Shown: positions 1 to 8,614 of the stretch, one piece after another
Layout: each line of letters begins with the position of its first letter
Position numbering within the stretch: position 1 is the stretch's first letter
DNA from: Paenibacillus oceani
Lineage (GTDB): Bacteria > Bacillota > Bacilli > Paenibacillales > NBRC-103111
Reading direction: 5' to 3'
Assembly: GCF_014705615.1 (NCBI RefSeq)
Contig: NZ_JACXJA010000003.1
Coordinates: 248,001 to 312,000 of the forward strand
DNA length: 64,000 bases
Position numbers and translations under genes: made by a program
Notes under the pieces: model-generated
What the model was told of the DNA's origin: nothing
The model's database searches: none
What the model saw: the letters and a program-made list of their open reading frames with translations, nothing else

Positions 1-1
1 C

Positions 2-844
2 CTGTGCGAGAAGCCGGCCGGCGTCTATACGAAGCAAGTGCGGGAGATGAACGAAGCGGCAGCGGCCAGCGGCGTCAAGTTCGCGATGATGTTTAACCAG
101 CGGACGATTCCATTGTACAAGAAGCTCAAAGATCTGATCGATAGCGGCGAGCTCGGGGAAATCCGCCGTACGAACTGGATCATTACGAACTGGTATCGTT
201 CCCAAAGCTACTACGATTCCGGCAAATGGCGGGCGACGTGGGCCGGCGAAGGCGGCGGCGTCCTCCTTAACCAGTGTCCGCACCAGCTCGACCTGTGGCA
301 GTGGACGGTCGGCATGCTGCCGTCGAGAGTCCGCGCGTTTTGCTCGTTCGGCAAATACCGCGATATCGAGGTGGAAGACGAAGTAACCGCCTATGTCGAA
401 TATCCGAACGGGGCGACGGGCGTATTCATTACGACGACGGCGGAAGCGCCGGGTACGAACCGGCTGGAAGTGACCGGAGAGCGCGGCAAAATCGTCATTG
501 AGGACGGCAAGCTGACCTTCTGGCGTCTGCGCGTATCGGAGCCGGAGTTCAACCAGACGTTCAAGGGCGCATTCGGCCAGCCGGAATGCTGGAAATGTGA
601 TGTGCCGGTATCCACCGATTCAAAGGCGCACAAGGCGATCACCCAAAACTGGGTCGATTCGATCCGCACCGGCGTGAATCTGATCGCCCCCGGCGAGGAA
701 GGCATCCGCGGCCTCACGCTGTCGAACGCGATGTACTTGTCCGCATGGACCGACGGCTGGGTCGAGCTGCCGCTTGACGAGGACCGGTTCCACGAGCTGC
801 TGCAGGAGCGGATCGCGACTTCGCGCTACCAATCGAATACGTAA
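2..844 (+). CDS. Gfo/Idh/MocA-family NAD(P)-dependent oxidoreductase, 5'-truncated by window edge
   Basis: The frame is open from base 2, so the start lies before the window. The first visible residues include the EKPAG motif that ends the Rossmann half of Gfo/Idh/MocA sugar or inositol dehydrogenases; its lysine is the conserved catalytic one. The rest is the alpha/beta C-terminal substrate domain, with the conserved histidine in NQCPHQLDLW. About 280 residues are visible against a usual 340-390, so only part of the nucleotide-binding domain is missing. The substrate cannot be named; members oxidise or epimerise sugars, inositols and related polyols. A strong hairpin with a T-run follows the stop codon, so the gene ends its transcription unit. 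Confidence 0.85.
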   Translation: MCEKPAGVYTKQVREMNEAAAASGVKFAMMFNQRTIPLYKKLKDLIDSGELGEIRRTNWIITNWYRSQSYYDSGKWRATWAGEGGGVLLNQCPHQLDLWQWTVGMLPSRVRAFCSFGKYRDIEVEDEVTAYVEYPNGATGVFITTTAEAPGTNRLEVTGERGKIVIEDGKLTFWRLRVSEPEFNQTFKGAFGQPECWKCDVPVSTDSKAHKAITQNWVDSIRTGVNLIAPGEEGIRGLTLSNAMYLSAWTDGWVELPLDEDRFHELLQERIATSRYQSNT

Positions 845-852
845 GGAGAGGG

Positions 853-890
853 GACGTTCCCGGGTTTGAATCCGGCGGACGTCTTTTTTT
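853..890 (+). terminator. Rho-independent terminator after the oxidoreductase gene
   Basis: GACGT and ACGTC arms, with an inner CCCGG/CCGG pairing, are followed directly by a run of eight T. It starts nine bases after the stop codon. Confidence 0.8.
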
Positions 891-1062
891 TGAGTTGCTG
901 CTTCTGCGTTTCAGATTTCTGTGTGTCCTGGCAGGAATGTGAATCAGGAAAGGGCTGCGGCTAGCGCTGTTTCGGAGCTTGGATAACCGATGCGCCCTTT
1001 TGCCCGGGAGCGTACAGTGGTACAATCGATATCAGACAAAGCCAGAGGAAGGTGGGTCTCCT

Positions 1063-1770
1063 GTGACAACGACGATAGCTTGGATATCCGCGCATCCGGA
1101 CGATGAGACGTTCACGAGCGCTTGTACGATTATGGAAGCCGTCCGCCGCGGGGTTCGGCCCATGCTGCTGTGTGCTACCGACGGGGACGCGGGCAAGAGC
1201 GGCTATCTTCCGCCGATGACGAGACAGGAGCTGGCGGAGAAGCGGGAAATCGAACTCCGCGAGTCTTGCGAAATAATGGGGATAACATCCATCGATTTGC
1301 TCAGGCATCCGGACGGGAAACTGTCGCAAGTTCCGAGAGAACGGCTGGTCGCCGAAATCGTCGATTATATCGGGAAAACCGGGGCGGAGGTCGTGCTGAC
1401 GTTCGGCGAAGACGGAATGTCCGGCCATGCCGATCATATTGCCCTTCATCATGCAGTTCGCGAAGCGGTTGTCGGCGGAAAGTGTCCGTCGGTCAAAAAG
1501 CTGTACTATTATTACAACTGGCTGATCCAGGCCCCGCTTCGTCCGCCTACCGTTACCGTGGACGTATCGCCGGACTGGAAAAACAAAGCGAAAGCGCTGC
1601 TCGCTCACGAATCGCAACTGCTCTCGGTAGAGAGAGTGTTCGGCGACGTGCGCAATCCGGGCGACGTGCCGCCGGAGCCGATCGCGCTGGAACGGTTCGT
1701 GCTAGCCTGGAAAGACGGAGTCGAATTTCCGGAGGTCCAGGAGAGCTTTCTGACAGACGGGTTGTCGTAA
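1063..1770 (+). CDS. PIG-L (LmbE-like) deacetylase, 235 aa
   Basis: The HPDDE motif near the N terminus (AHPDDETF) and a downstream SGHADHIALH motif are the zinc-binding signature of PIG-L N-acetylglucosaminyl deacetylases. Family members remove acetyl groups from GlcNAc conjugates, as BshB does in bacillithiol synthesis and MshB in mycothiol synthesis. A GTG at 1063 is chosen because AGAGGAAGGTGG lies about eight bases upstream and the product then begins right at the Rossmann-like fold; an ATG at 979 would add 28 unconserved residues. It is followed by a methyltransferase and a metallo-hydrolase on the same strand. A BshB2-type role is possible but not shown by the sequence. Confidence 0.8.
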   Translation: MTTTIAWISAHPDDETFTSACTIMEAVRRGVRPMLLCATDGDAGKSGYLPPMTRQELAEKREIELRESCEIMGITSIDLLRHPDGKLSQVPRERLVAEIVDYIGKTGAEVVLTFGEDGMSGHADHIALHHAVREAVVGGKCPSVKKLYYYYNWLIQAPLRPPTVTVDVSPDWKNKAKALLAHESQLLSVERVFGDVRNPGDVPPEPIALERFVLAWKDGVEFPEVQESFLTDGLS

Positions 1771-1829
1771 CGCTCGTATGTAACGCCAATGAAAGGTTCA
1801 CAATCATGGGGAAGGTGCGAAACCGGAAG

Positions 1830-2573
1830 ATGGACAAATGGTATGAGCAAAGCTTCGGAGACGATTACTTGATCGTGTACAAGCATCGCGACACGGCCGG
1901 AGCGTATGAAGAAGTGAAATCGATGATCGATTGGCTCGAACTGCCGGAGGGCTCCTCCGTGCTCGATCTATGCTGCGGAATGGGGAGACATTCGATGGCG
2001 CTGGCCGATTTCGGCTACCGGGTGACGGGGGTCGACCTGTCGGGCGTCTTGCTGGATGTAGCCCGCGAGCGCGACGATAGCGGCCGGGTCGAATGGCTGC
2101 AAGGGGATATGCGCAACGTGCCGGCTGACGGCCCGTTCGACGCCGTCGTGAATTTGTTCACCTCGTTCGGTTACTTCGACGACGACCGCGAGAACGTGAA
2201 GGTGCTTCAGGAAATAAGCCGGCTGTTGAAGCCGGCCGGCCGGTTTATTATCGATTTTATGAATGCGGCTTACGTGGTGCGGAATCTGGTCCCATTCTCA
2301 AGCAGGCAGGAGGGGGATTGGCTTATCGAGGAGAGACGTTCCGTTGAAGACGGATTTATCCGCAAACGGATCGTCATCCGCGAGCCGGGCCAACCGGAAA
2401 GGCATTACGACGAGCAGGTCAAAGGTTACGGGCTGGAGCAGTTTCAACGGATGGCTGAGGCTGCGGGGCTGCGCATCGACCGCGTCTACGGCGCGTATGA
2501 CGGCGGCGCGTATGACGAGACCTGTTCGCCGAGACTCATCATGACAGGCACGAAGGAAGGAAAAAAATCGTGA
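1830..2573 (+). CDS. Class I SAM-dependent methyltransferase, 247 aa
   Basis: Motif I (VLDLCCGMGRHS), the following acidic residue at the end of strand 2 (VTGVDLSG) and the DAVVNLFTSFGYF strand-4 region identify a class I methyltransferase with a full seven-strand fold. Proteins of this group usually begin near the WYEQSFGDDYL segment, favouring ATG 1830 with GGAAGGTG upstream; ATG 1806 is an in-frame alternative adding eight residues. The stop overlaps the next gene's GTG start by four bases (GTGA), indicating translational coupling. Substrate unknown. Confidence 0.8.
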   Translation: MDKWYEQSFGDDYLIVYKHRDTAGAYEEVKSMIDWLELPEGSSVLDLCCGMGRHSMALADFGYRVTGVDLSGVLLDVARERDDSGRVEWLQGDMRNVPADGPFDAVVNLFTSFGYFDDDRENVKVLQEISRLLKPAGRFIIDFMNAAYVVRNLVPFSSRQEGDWLIEERRSVEDGFIRKRIVIREPGQPERHYDEQVKGYGLEQFQRMAEAAGLRIDRVYGAYDGGAYDETCSPRLIMTGTKEGKKS

Positions 2574-3541
2574 TCAAACCGGTACATATTCTGGATGATT
2601 CGCTCGTTCAAGTGAAAGTGCCCCTGCCGTTTCCGCTGCGGTGGGTGAACAGCTATGTGGTCCGGTCCCGTTCCGGCTGGACGGTGATCGATCCCGGCCT
2701 GCATACACCGGAGGCAGAGACGCTGTGGGGTCAAGTGATGACCGAGCTCGATCTATCTCCGTCGGCGCTCGAGAAAATCGTCTTGACGCACCATCATCCC
2801 GACCATTACGGTTTGAGCGGCTGGTTCCAGCAACTGACGAGCGCTCCTGTGCACATATCGGGTACCGGAAAAGCGCAGACGGCCGCATTGTGGGGCGAAG
2901 GGGAGACGATTAGCGTCACCCTGCTCGACTTGTTCCGCCGGCACGGGATGGAGGAAGCGACGCTGGAGCAGATGAAGGATCATATGACGGGCTTCATCTC
3001 GCAAGTGTCTCCGCAGCCGGAATTAACCGTCATCAGGGCGGACGAGCTGTACCGGATCGGAGACCGGCTGTACCGGCCGATCGTGACGCCGGGCCACGCC
3101 GCGGGACATTTGATTTTCCACGACGAAGAGCGGGCGCGCGTTTTTTGCGGGGATCACGTATTGCCCCAGATTACGCCGAATGTGAGCTACATCCCGGGCT
3201 TTGACGAGAATCCGCTCCGTTCGTACCTGGACAGTCTGGAGGAGGTAAGCCGGCTGGAGGCGGAACTGGCGTATCCCGGCCACCGGGAGCCGTTTCGCAC
3301 GTTCGGGACGAGGGCGCTGGAGATCGTGCGCCACCACGAGGACCGTCTGGAAGCGATGGAACAGAAGCTGGCCGAGCCGCATACGTCCTATGCGCTGTGC
3401 AGAGCGTTGTTCGGCGACCGGCTGTCGATCCACCAGCTCCGGTTCGCATTGTCCGAGACGATCGCCCACCTGTTGTATTTGCGGGACGCGGGGCGGGTAC
3501 GCGAGCTGGAGAGAGACGGGTTGATCTGGTACGGGCGATGA
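2570..3541 (+). CDS. MBL-fold metallo-hydrolase, 323 aa
   Basis: The THHHPDHYG motif (HxHxDH) binds the two metals of the metallo-beta-lactamase fold, and further ligands are visible in PGHAAGH and CGDH. A C-terminal helical region with the PGHREPF histidine matches the hydrolase group that carries an extra winged-helix-like domain. The GTG start overlaps the preceding methyltransferase stop and has GGAAGG upstream. Relatives hydrolyse thioesters such as hydroxyacyl-glutathione or act on other esters; no specific substrate can be assigned. The operon with a PIG-L deacetylase and a methyltransferase is of unknown purpose. Confidence 0.8.
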   Translation: MIKPVHILDDSLVQVKVPLPFPLRWVNSYVVRSRSGWTVIDPGLHTPEAETLWGQVMTELDLSPSALEKIVLTHHHPDHYGLSGWFQQLTSAPVHISGTGKAQTAALWGEGETISVTLLDLFRRHGMEEATLEQMKDHMTGFISQVSPQPELTVIRADELYRIGDRLYRPIVTPGHAAGHLIFHDEERARVFCGDHVLPQITPNVSYIPGFDENPLRSYLDSLEEVSRLEAELAYPGHREPFRTFGTRALEIVRHHEDRLEAMEQKLAEPHTSYALCRALFGDRLSIHQLRFALSETIAHLLYLRDAGRVRELERDGLIWYGR

Positions 3542-3567
3542 GCCCGGGGGGCGGATGGCTCAGCTCG

Positions 3568-3616
3568 TTGACAGAAGCTAGTTATTCCTGTACACTAACT
3601 TACATAAAGTAAGTTA
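3568..3616 (+). promoter_or_regulatory. Sigma-A type promoter with an overlapping 8-bp palindromic operator
   Basis: TTGACA at 3568-3573 is followed after 17 bp by TACACT at 3591-3596. TAACTTAC (3596-3603) and GTAAGTTA (3609-3616) form a perfect inverted repeat with a 5-bp ATAAA spacer, beginning on the last base of the -10 and covering the likely start of transcription. This placement suits a repressor. Quinone-sensing HxlR/MarR-type regulators control thiol-dependent dioxygenases in bacilli, so a regulator of that kind is a reasonable guess, but none is encoded nearby. Confidence 0.6.
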
Positions 3617-3639
3617 CTTCCGGGAAAGAGGTGTTGTAC

Positions 3640-4407
3640 ATGGTACCTTCGTTATTTTTAGCTCACGGTTCGCCGATGCTGGCGATTGAACAGACGGATT
3701 ACACCCGGTTTTTGTCCGGGCTTGCCGGACGTTACAAGCCGAAGGCGATCGTCATTTTTACCGCTCACTGGGAACGCCCGGTTACGACGGTATCGGTTTC
3801 GGACGACGTGTACGAGACGATTTACGATTTCGGCGGATTTCCGGATGAGCTGTACCAGATCCAATACCCGGCGCGCGGGTCTTCCATCGTCGGATCGATG
3901 GTGCTGGACCGGTTAAGCAAGCACGGCATTCAGGCTGCAGCGGATCAATCGCGCGGTCTCGACCACGGATCGTGGACGCTGCTGCATCGGATGTACCCGG
4001 ACGCCGCTATTCCGGTCGTCCAGGTGTCGGTGAATCCGTACACTCCGCCTCGCGAACAGTATGCGATCGGGGAAGCGCTGCGCGGACTTGGAGACGAGGA
4101 CATCCTCGTCATCGGCAGCGGCGTAACGGTGCACAATCTGCGGATGGTGCTGTGGGGCCAAAAAACGCCGGAGCCTTGGGCGGTCGAATTCGACGATTGG
4201 CTGCTTGCACAGATGGAGCGGGGCGACCTGCAGGCGCTGTTCGACTACGAGAAGCTGGCCCCCCACGCCCGGCAAGCCGTACCGCGCGCGGAACACTTCG
4301 TACCGCTGTACATTGCGATGGGCAGCGGCGATCCGTCCCGCAAGCCGGAGGTCATACATCGCAGCTACGACTTCGGCACGCTTAGCTATTTGTGTTTGCA
4401 GTTTTGA
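3640..4407 (+). CDS. DODA-type extradiol ring-opening dioxygenase (YgiD/LigB family), 255 aa
   Basis: The N-terminal FLAHGSPM motif, the GLDHGSWTLL motif and the conserved histidines near GSGVTVHNLR are typical of the class III extradiol dioxygenases related to 4,5-DOPA dioxygenase. These use a non-haem metal bound by histidines to open catechol rings. Length fits the family (250-280). ATG 3640 is chosen because AAAGAGGTG sits six bases upstream; an in-frame GTG at 3631 lies inside that Shine-Dalgarno. It is a single-gene unit with its own promoter and palindrome, ending in a large terminator. The natural substrate is unknown; detoxification of aromatic compounds is an inference. Confidence 0.85.
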   Translation: MVPSLFLAHGSPMLAIEQTDYTRFLSGLAGRYKPKAIVIFTAHWERPVTTVSVSDDVYETIYDFGGFPDELYQIQYPARGSSIVGSMVLDRLSKHGIQAAADQSRGLDHGSWTLLHRMYPDAAIPVVQVSVNPYTPPREQYAIGEALRGLGDEDILVIGSGVTVHNLRMVLWGQKTPEPWAVEFDDWLLAQMERGDLQALFDYEKLAPHARQAVPRAEHFVPLYIAMGSGDPSRKPEVIHRSYDFGTLSYLCLQF

Positions 4408-4411
4408 GGCG

Positions 4412-4460
4412 AAAAAAGAGCGTCCAACCTCCCGGAAGCGGGAAGGAAGGGCGCTCTTTT
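4412..4460. terminator. Bidirectional terminator between convergent genes
   Basis: AAAAGAGCG at 4414-4422 pairs with CGCTCTTTT at 4452-4460, and CCTCCCG/CGGGAAGG pair inside. A-rich and T-rich flanks allow termination in both directions, serving the dioxygenase and the convergent YutG-like gene. Confidence 0.75.
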
Positions 4461-4513
4461 CCGTGGGGTAGTGAACGAAGGCGGACACCGGTCTCGCAGT
4501 CACCGTCCGTCGT

Positions 4514-5041
4514 TCATCCCCCGTCGACCAGTTCGTCGGTTTCCCGTTCCGCCTGCATCCGGTGGGCGATCCGGCTGCTGGCCGCGGCGGCGATCGCCCC
4601 GACGATATCGTCGAGAAACGTGTGGACGTCCTTGCCGTTTTTCTCGTTCAGCCGTTTCAGGATGCCCGGCTTCATCTTGTCGATATAACCGAAATTCGTA
4701 TAGCCGATGCTCCCGTACACGTTAACGATCGACAGCGACAAAATCTCATCGCACCCGTACAACCCTTCGTCGTTAAAGATCATTTCCTGCAGCGCGGGGA
4801 GCAGCTTGCCTTCTTCGGCCAGCACGTCGAGCTGGATGCCGGTTAATATCGCGTTTTGCACCTCCCGTTTGGAAAGCACGCGATCTACCGATTCCAGACA
4901 TTCCTCCAGCGTTAAGCCGGGGAAATAATCTTTCTGGAGAAACAGCACCAGCTCTCCGATTTCCCGTTTGTCCACGCCTCTCTGGCGCAGCCATTCCGCC
5001 GTCGTTTCCGCCACTTTGCGGCTGTTCAAGCTGTAAGTCAA
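4514..5041 (-). CDS. Phosphatidylglycerophosphatase A-related protein, YutG-like, 175 aa
   Basis: The sequence matches the soluble PgpA-related family seen in bacilli (YutG): an N-terminal helical half, a central GIQLDVLAEEG segment and the C-terminal FLDDIVGAIAAA motif. The acidic pair there corresponds to the metal-binding region of PgpA phosphatases. Members are proposed to dephosphorylate phosphatidylglycerophosphate. The start is a TTG at 5041 with GGAGGGATAACG just upstream; no better ATG exists. It stands alone, convergent with the dioxygenase gene and divergent from gerM. Confidence 0.75.
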   Translation of the reverse strand: MTYSLNSRKVAETTAEWLRQRGVDKREIGELVLFLQKDYFPGLTLEECLESVDRVLSKREVQNAILTGIQLDVLAEEGKLLPALQEMIFNDEGLYGCDEILSLSIVNVYGSIGYTNFGYIDKMKPGILKRLNEKNGKDVHTFLDDIVGAIAAAASSRIAHRMQAERETDELVDGG

Positions 5042-5176
5042 CGTTATCCCTCCGTATCGTGCTCATATGGCCACTTTTACATTGTTGCCCAACGTTTCCC
5101 GTTTCATGAGACCCGAATGGCCCGTACCCGCAATTGGACAAAAACTGGTCATGAAATTTCCGGGAGCTCGTATACA

Positions 5177-5370
5177 TAGTAGTACGAGATCAAAAAGTCC
5201 GGTTATCAGCACCGAGAAGATGGGATGAAGCTAGGAAATGAGGAGCGGAGCGTAGTGGCAGCTACGTGAGCACCGGAAGTTCTGGCTGAATCCCATATTC
5301 GATGTCGAGTAGGCCTTCCTGATCTGCATCGTGATCAAAAGTGGACTTTTTGAACAACCTCTAGTAGTAC
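5177..5370. mobile_element. MITE-like insertion with 9-bp target duplication
   Basis: TAGTAGTAC occurs at 5177-5185 and again at 5362-5370, a perfect direct repeat bracketing a 176-bp element (5186-5361). The element ends carry inverted repeats: CAAAAAGTCC at 5191-5200 pairs perfectly with GGACTTTTTG at 5343-5352, and both ends begin with GAG in the outward sense. Inner pairings include GATGGGAT/ATCCCAT (5219 and 5290 regions) and CGTAG/CTACG (5251-5265). No open frame codes for a transposase. I recall closely similar sequences as multicopy intergenic elements in paenibacilli, not checked here. Its right end is 24 bp before the gerM start codon. Confidence 0.75.
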
Positions 5371-5393
5371 AAGGACAAAGAGGAGGATTCCAT

Positions 5394-6449
5394 ATGAGAC
5401 GAACAAAATGGACGACATGGGTCGCCGTCGCCGGTGTTACCGTTCTCTTGACGTCAGGCTGCTCGCTGCTGAAGTCGAAGGAAAGCCAGCCGATCGATCC
5501 GCCGCAGAGCGCGACCGGTACCGGGGGAGCGGCAGAGACGCCGAATGTTACATCGCTTCCTGTGAATGGAGGCGTGCAGCAGAAAGGTGTTGCGGTTACT
5601 TTGTATATGAAAGACAGGAACAATTTCGTCGCTCCGGTAACGGTTCAGGTTCCTACGACCGACGCGGTCGCCCGCAAAACGCTCGAGTATATGGTGGACG
5701 GCGCGGGCATCGGAGTCGTACCGGCCGGATTCACAGGGCTGCTGCCCAAGGGGACCACGGTCAAAGGGCTCGATATCAATCCGGAAACCAAGGTAGCGAC
5801 GGTCGATTTCTCCAAGGAATTTACCACTTATAGCGCAGTTGACGAAAGGAAACTGCTGGAAGCGGTCACTTGGGCGCTAACCGGTTATTCGAACGTACAG
5901 GAAGTGCGGATCTGGGTGGAGGGCAAGGAGCTGAAACAGATGCCGCTCGGCGGCCTGCCGATCAATGGCGCTTTAAGCCGGGCGATGGGGATCAACGTGG
6001 AGCGTGCGGAAGGCGCCGAGTTCGGGCAGTCTACGCCGGTAACGCTGTATTTCCTCGGGCAAATGGATAATCAGGAACCTTACTATGTGCCGGTGACGCG
6101 GATGGTGAAGCTTACCGACGACAAGGCGAAAGCGACGCTGGAGCAGCTGATCGCCGGTCCGTTGCAGAAATCCGCTTTATCCTCGGTTATGGCATCTACG
6201 GTCGAGCTTCCCAAAATCGAGTCCAAGGACGGCATCATTACGGTCAACTTTACCGACACGCTGCTTGGTCCGGACCGGAAAGCTCCCGGAGAAGCGCTGC
6301 AATCGGTCGTCTTGTCCTTGACCGAAGCGGCCGGGGATGCTAAGGTACAAATTAAAGTGAACGACGACGTCAAAGTCACGACGACCGACAACCAGAACTA
6401 CAGTAAGCCGGTTTCCCGGCCAAACGGCGTCAACGCGCTCAAGATGTAG
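5394..6449 (+). CDS. gerM: GerM-like spore/germination lipoprotein with two GerMN domains, 351 aa
   Basis: A basic N terminus, hydrophobic stretch and LTSGC lipobox at about residue 20 mark an exported lipoprotein. Two GerMN domains follow, roughly residues 65-190 and 210-335; both repeats contain the VTLYF/VTLYM strand and a KATLE/RKTLE helix. In B. subtilis GerM stabilises the SpoIIQ-SpoIIIAH channel between mother cell and forespore and is needed for normal spores. The ATG at 5394 has AGAGGAGGATTC upstream. Position just before rph and rdgB matches B. subtilis. The insertion element immediately upstream may have separated the gene from its original promoter or supplies part of the leader. 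Confidence 0.88.
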   Translation: MRRTKWTTWVAVAGVTVLLTSGCSLLKSKESQPIDPPQSATGTGGAAETPNVTSLPVNGGVQQKGVAVTLYMKDRNNFVAPVTVQVPTTDAVARKTLEYMVDGAGIGVVPAGFTGLLPKGTTVKGLDINPETKVATVDFSKEFTTYSAVDERKLLEAVTWALTGYSNVQEVRIWVEGKELKQMPLGGLPINGALSRAMGINVERAEGAEFGQSTPVTLYFLGQMDNQEPYYVPVTRMVKLTDDKAKATLEQLIAGPLQKSALSSVMASTVELPKIESKDGIITVNFTDTLLGPDRKAPGEALQSVVLSLTEAAGDAKVQIKVNDDVKVTTTDNQNYSKPVSRPNGVNALKM

Positions 6450-6458
6450 CTACCGGTC

Positions 6459-6509
6459 CCCCGGGCAGGCGTAAGCGAAGCCGCGACAGCTTCCGCCTTG
6501 TCCGCGGGG
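6459..6509 (+). terminator. Hairpin between gerM and rph, possible terminator
   Basis: CCCCGGGCA/TGTCCGCGGGG-type outer arms and GAAGC/GCTTC inner arms form a long GC-rich stem eight bases after the gerM stop. The T-tract is poor, so termination is uncertain. Confidence 0.35.
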
Positions 6510-6635
6510 ATCGTTTGTATTCTTGGTTTCTTTTCAAAGCGGTATTTGGTAAAATGAGGTAGTCTTTGCGGCGAAAGTGCCGGCGGACTTTAACGAATGC
6601 TATAGCGGGAAATAGATTAGACAGGGGTGCAAGAC

Positions 6636-7394
6636 ATGAGAGGCGACGGAAGACAATACGATGAGACGCGAGCGGTAAAGATTACGCCGAATTATATCAA
6701 GCACGCGGAAGGCTCCGTTCTGATCGAAGTGGGCGATACGAAGGTGATCTGTACGGCGACGATCGAGGAGAAGGTGCCGCCGTTTATGAAAGGACAGGGC
6801 CGAGGCTGGATCACGGCCGAGTATTCGATGCTGCCGAGGGCGACGCAAGTGCGCAACCAGCGCGAATCGGCCAAGGGTAAGGTCGGCGGACGGACGATGG
6901 AGATTCAGCGTCTGATCGGCCGTGCGCTCCGCTCGGTCATTAATCTGGAGGCGCTCGGGGAACGCACGATTATGCTCGACTGCGACGTTATTCAGGCAGA
7001 CGGGGGGACGCGGACAACTTCGATTACAGGTTCGTTCGTGGCGCTGTGCTATGCGATCCATAAGCTGATGCAGAACCAGAAGCTGAGCAAATCGCCGATT
7101 ACCGACTACCTTGCTTCGGTCAGTGTAGGGATCGTCAAAAACCGGACATGCCTCGATCTGAATTATGAAGAGGATTCGCAGGCGAAGGTTGATATGAACG
7201 TCGTGATGACCGGACAGGGCAAATTTGTCGAGGTGCAGGGAACGGGTGAGGATTCGCCGTTTTCGCGCGATGAGCTGAACGAGCTGCTGGCCGCAGCCGA
7301 GACGGGCATCCAGGCGATGATAACGAAGCAAAAGGAGACGCTTGGGCCGATCGTCTCCGTCGTGGGGGCTGAAGCGAATGCGGGCTCTAAATAA
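6636..7394 (+). CDS. rph: Ribonuclease PH, 252 aa
   Basis: Full-length RNase PH, a phosphorolytic 3'-to-5' exonuclease that trims tRNA 3' ends. Visible family marks are the N-terminal MRGDGR, the [13 protein letters not shown] segment, the arginine-rich [17 protein letters not shown] helix and [13 protein letters not shown] in the active-site region. ATG 6636 follows AGGGGTG by seven bases; an in-frame GTG at 6627 lies in the ribosome binding site and is rejected. The 3' end overlaps rdgB by 17 bases, and the pairing rph-rdgB is conserved in bacilli. Confidence 0.95.
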   Translation: MRGDGRQYDETRAVKITPNYIKHAEGSVLIEVGDTKVICTATIEEKVPPFMKGQGRGWITAEYSMLPRATQVRNQRESAKGKVGGRTMEIQRLIGRALRSVINLEALGERTIMLDCDVIQADGGTRTTSITGSFVALCYAIHKLMQNQKLSKSPITDYLASVSVGIVKNRTCLDLNYEEDSQAKVDMNVVMTGQGKFVEVQGTGEDSPFSRDELNELLAAAETGIQAMITKQKETLGPIVSVVGAEANAGSK

Positions 7395-8028
7395 AGAGAT
7401 CGTCGTCGCGACCCGGAATAGCGGGAAAACGCGGGAATTCGCCAGTTTGTTTGAACCGCTGGGCATTCAGGTGCGCAGTCTGAACGATTTTCCGGATGCC
7501 CCGGATATCGTGGAGGACGGAGAGACGTTCGAGGCGAATGCGCGCAAAAAGGCCAAAGTCATCTCCGAAGCGTTCGGCCTGCCGGTTCTCGCCGACGATT
7601 CGGGATTGTGCGTCGATGCGCTGAACGGCGCTCCCGGCGTATACTCGGCGCGTTATGCCGGAGAAGGCGCGGCGGATAGCGACAATAACGCTAAGCTGCT
7701 GCAAGAGCTGAACCGGCTTGTGGAAGAAGGCGCGATCGTGCCGGAGCCAGCTTCCGTCGCCGGCGAAGAAGTCCGGCTGTTGAGTCCGGCGCGGTTCGTC
7801 TGCGTACTGGCGCTGTACGACCCGGATGCCCCTGAGCAAACGGTGGAGGGCGAATGCGCCGGCGTCATTGTGGACAGGCCGCTCGGCGAGGGCGGCTTTG
7901 GGTACGATCCGCTTTTCTATGTGCCGGGTGCCGGTCAGACGATGAGCCAGATGCCGATGGAAGCCAAAAACGGGATCAGCCACCGTGCTGCCGCGCTGCG
8001 CAAGCTGCAGGAGCTGCTGAAGGGGTAA
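7378..8028 (+). CDS. rdgB: RdgB/HAM1-family non-canonical purine NTP pyrophosphatase, 216 aa
   Basis: The enzyme hydrolyses dITP, dXTP and ITP to monophosphates, keeping damaged purines out of nucleic acids. The family signature [12 protein letters not shown] at the N terminus, [24 protein letters not shown] in the middle and [12 protein letters not shown] near the C terminus are all present. The start overlaps the end of rph by 17 bases. Length is slightly above the usual 195-205 residues because of an insertion around residues 115-140 (the [17 protein letters not shown] region). Confidence 0.93.
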   Translation: MRALNKEIVVATRNSGKTREFASLFEPLGIQVRSLNDFPDAPDIVEDGETFEANARKKAKVISEAFGLPVLADDSGLCVDALNGAPGVYSARYAGEGAADSDNNAKLLQELNRLVEEGAIVPEPASVAGEEVRLLSPARFVCVLALYDPDAPEQTVEGECAGVIVDRPLGEGGFGYDPLFYVPGAGQTMSQMPMEAKNGISHRAAALRKLQELLKG

Positions 8029-8105
8029 TACCGTATCGCGAACGCGAAAAAAATCGTTTCCGGCAAGCTGTGCCCGATGCACAGTTGCTCGGATCAGTAG
8101 GGCGG

Positions 8106-8138
8106 AACTCCCTGACCGTTTTGGCGGTCAGGGAGTTT
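8106..8138 (+). terminator. Strong hairpin after rdgB
   Basis: AACTCCCTGACCG and CGGTCAGGGAGTT form a perfect 13-bp stem with a short loop. Only three T follow, so it may act as an mRNA 3' stabiliser as well as a terminator. Confidence 0.6.
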
Positions 8139-8288
8139 GATCGTATGGAGCGGAGCAGGCTCGCGCTCAGGGCTCGGTCCGGCGCCGGCAGCAGGAAGCC
8201 GGCCTTTTGGCGGCGACGTGTAAGCCACAAAAGGAAGGCTGCGGCTCGCTGTCAGCGGCAGCGGGCTCCGCGGGGCAACCGCTTTGAC

Positions 8289-8482
8289 AAATAAAAGCGG
8301 TTTGTATCTCTTATTAGGCCGATCATGGCCTGCTGCTGGTGATTAAGGGAGGTTTGTACCTCTTATTTCCAGCGAAACAGGTGAAAGTACGGCTCAACGA
8401 GCATTTTACGAGCTGCAAACCGCTCTTATTTTCGCTTCGAACCCCATTTTCGCCAAAATAACGGGTACAAATCGCTCTTAAA
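8289..8482 (-). repeat. Dispersed spaced-hairpin repeat, copy A (inverted, diverged)
   Basis: Four short units occur at 8289-8316, 8342-8368, 8409-8431 and 8455-8482. Each carries a core like AGCGGTTTGTAC flanked by AATAA/TTATT ends that are complementary. Read on the minus strand the order and the text between units (a GCGAAAATGGGG segment after the first unit) match copies at 30043-30247 and 52736-52940. No coding frame covers it. It lies downstream of the rdgB hairpin in a gene-free stretch. Confidence 0.7.
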
Positions 8483-8542
8483 CGCGCGGCCCCGGCATCC
8501 CGACTCTCCCTCGTCACTTTGCACCCTACCCCCGGTACCTGG

Positions 8543-8614
8543 CAACCCCGTCAACCCCGTCAACCCCGTCAACCCCGTCAACCCCGTCAACCCCGTCAAC
8601 CCCGTCAACCCCGG
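8543..8614. repeat. 9-bp minisatellite, eight tandem CAACCCCGT units
   Basis: Seven perfect CAACCCCGT units are followed by one CAACCCCGG. The next 240 bp (to about 8850) is a decayed, C-rich version with CCCGGCAAACCCGCACG-like words. The open frames across it give low-complexity proline/arginine translations and have no ribosome binding site, so I treat the stretch as non-coding. Confidence 0.9.
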
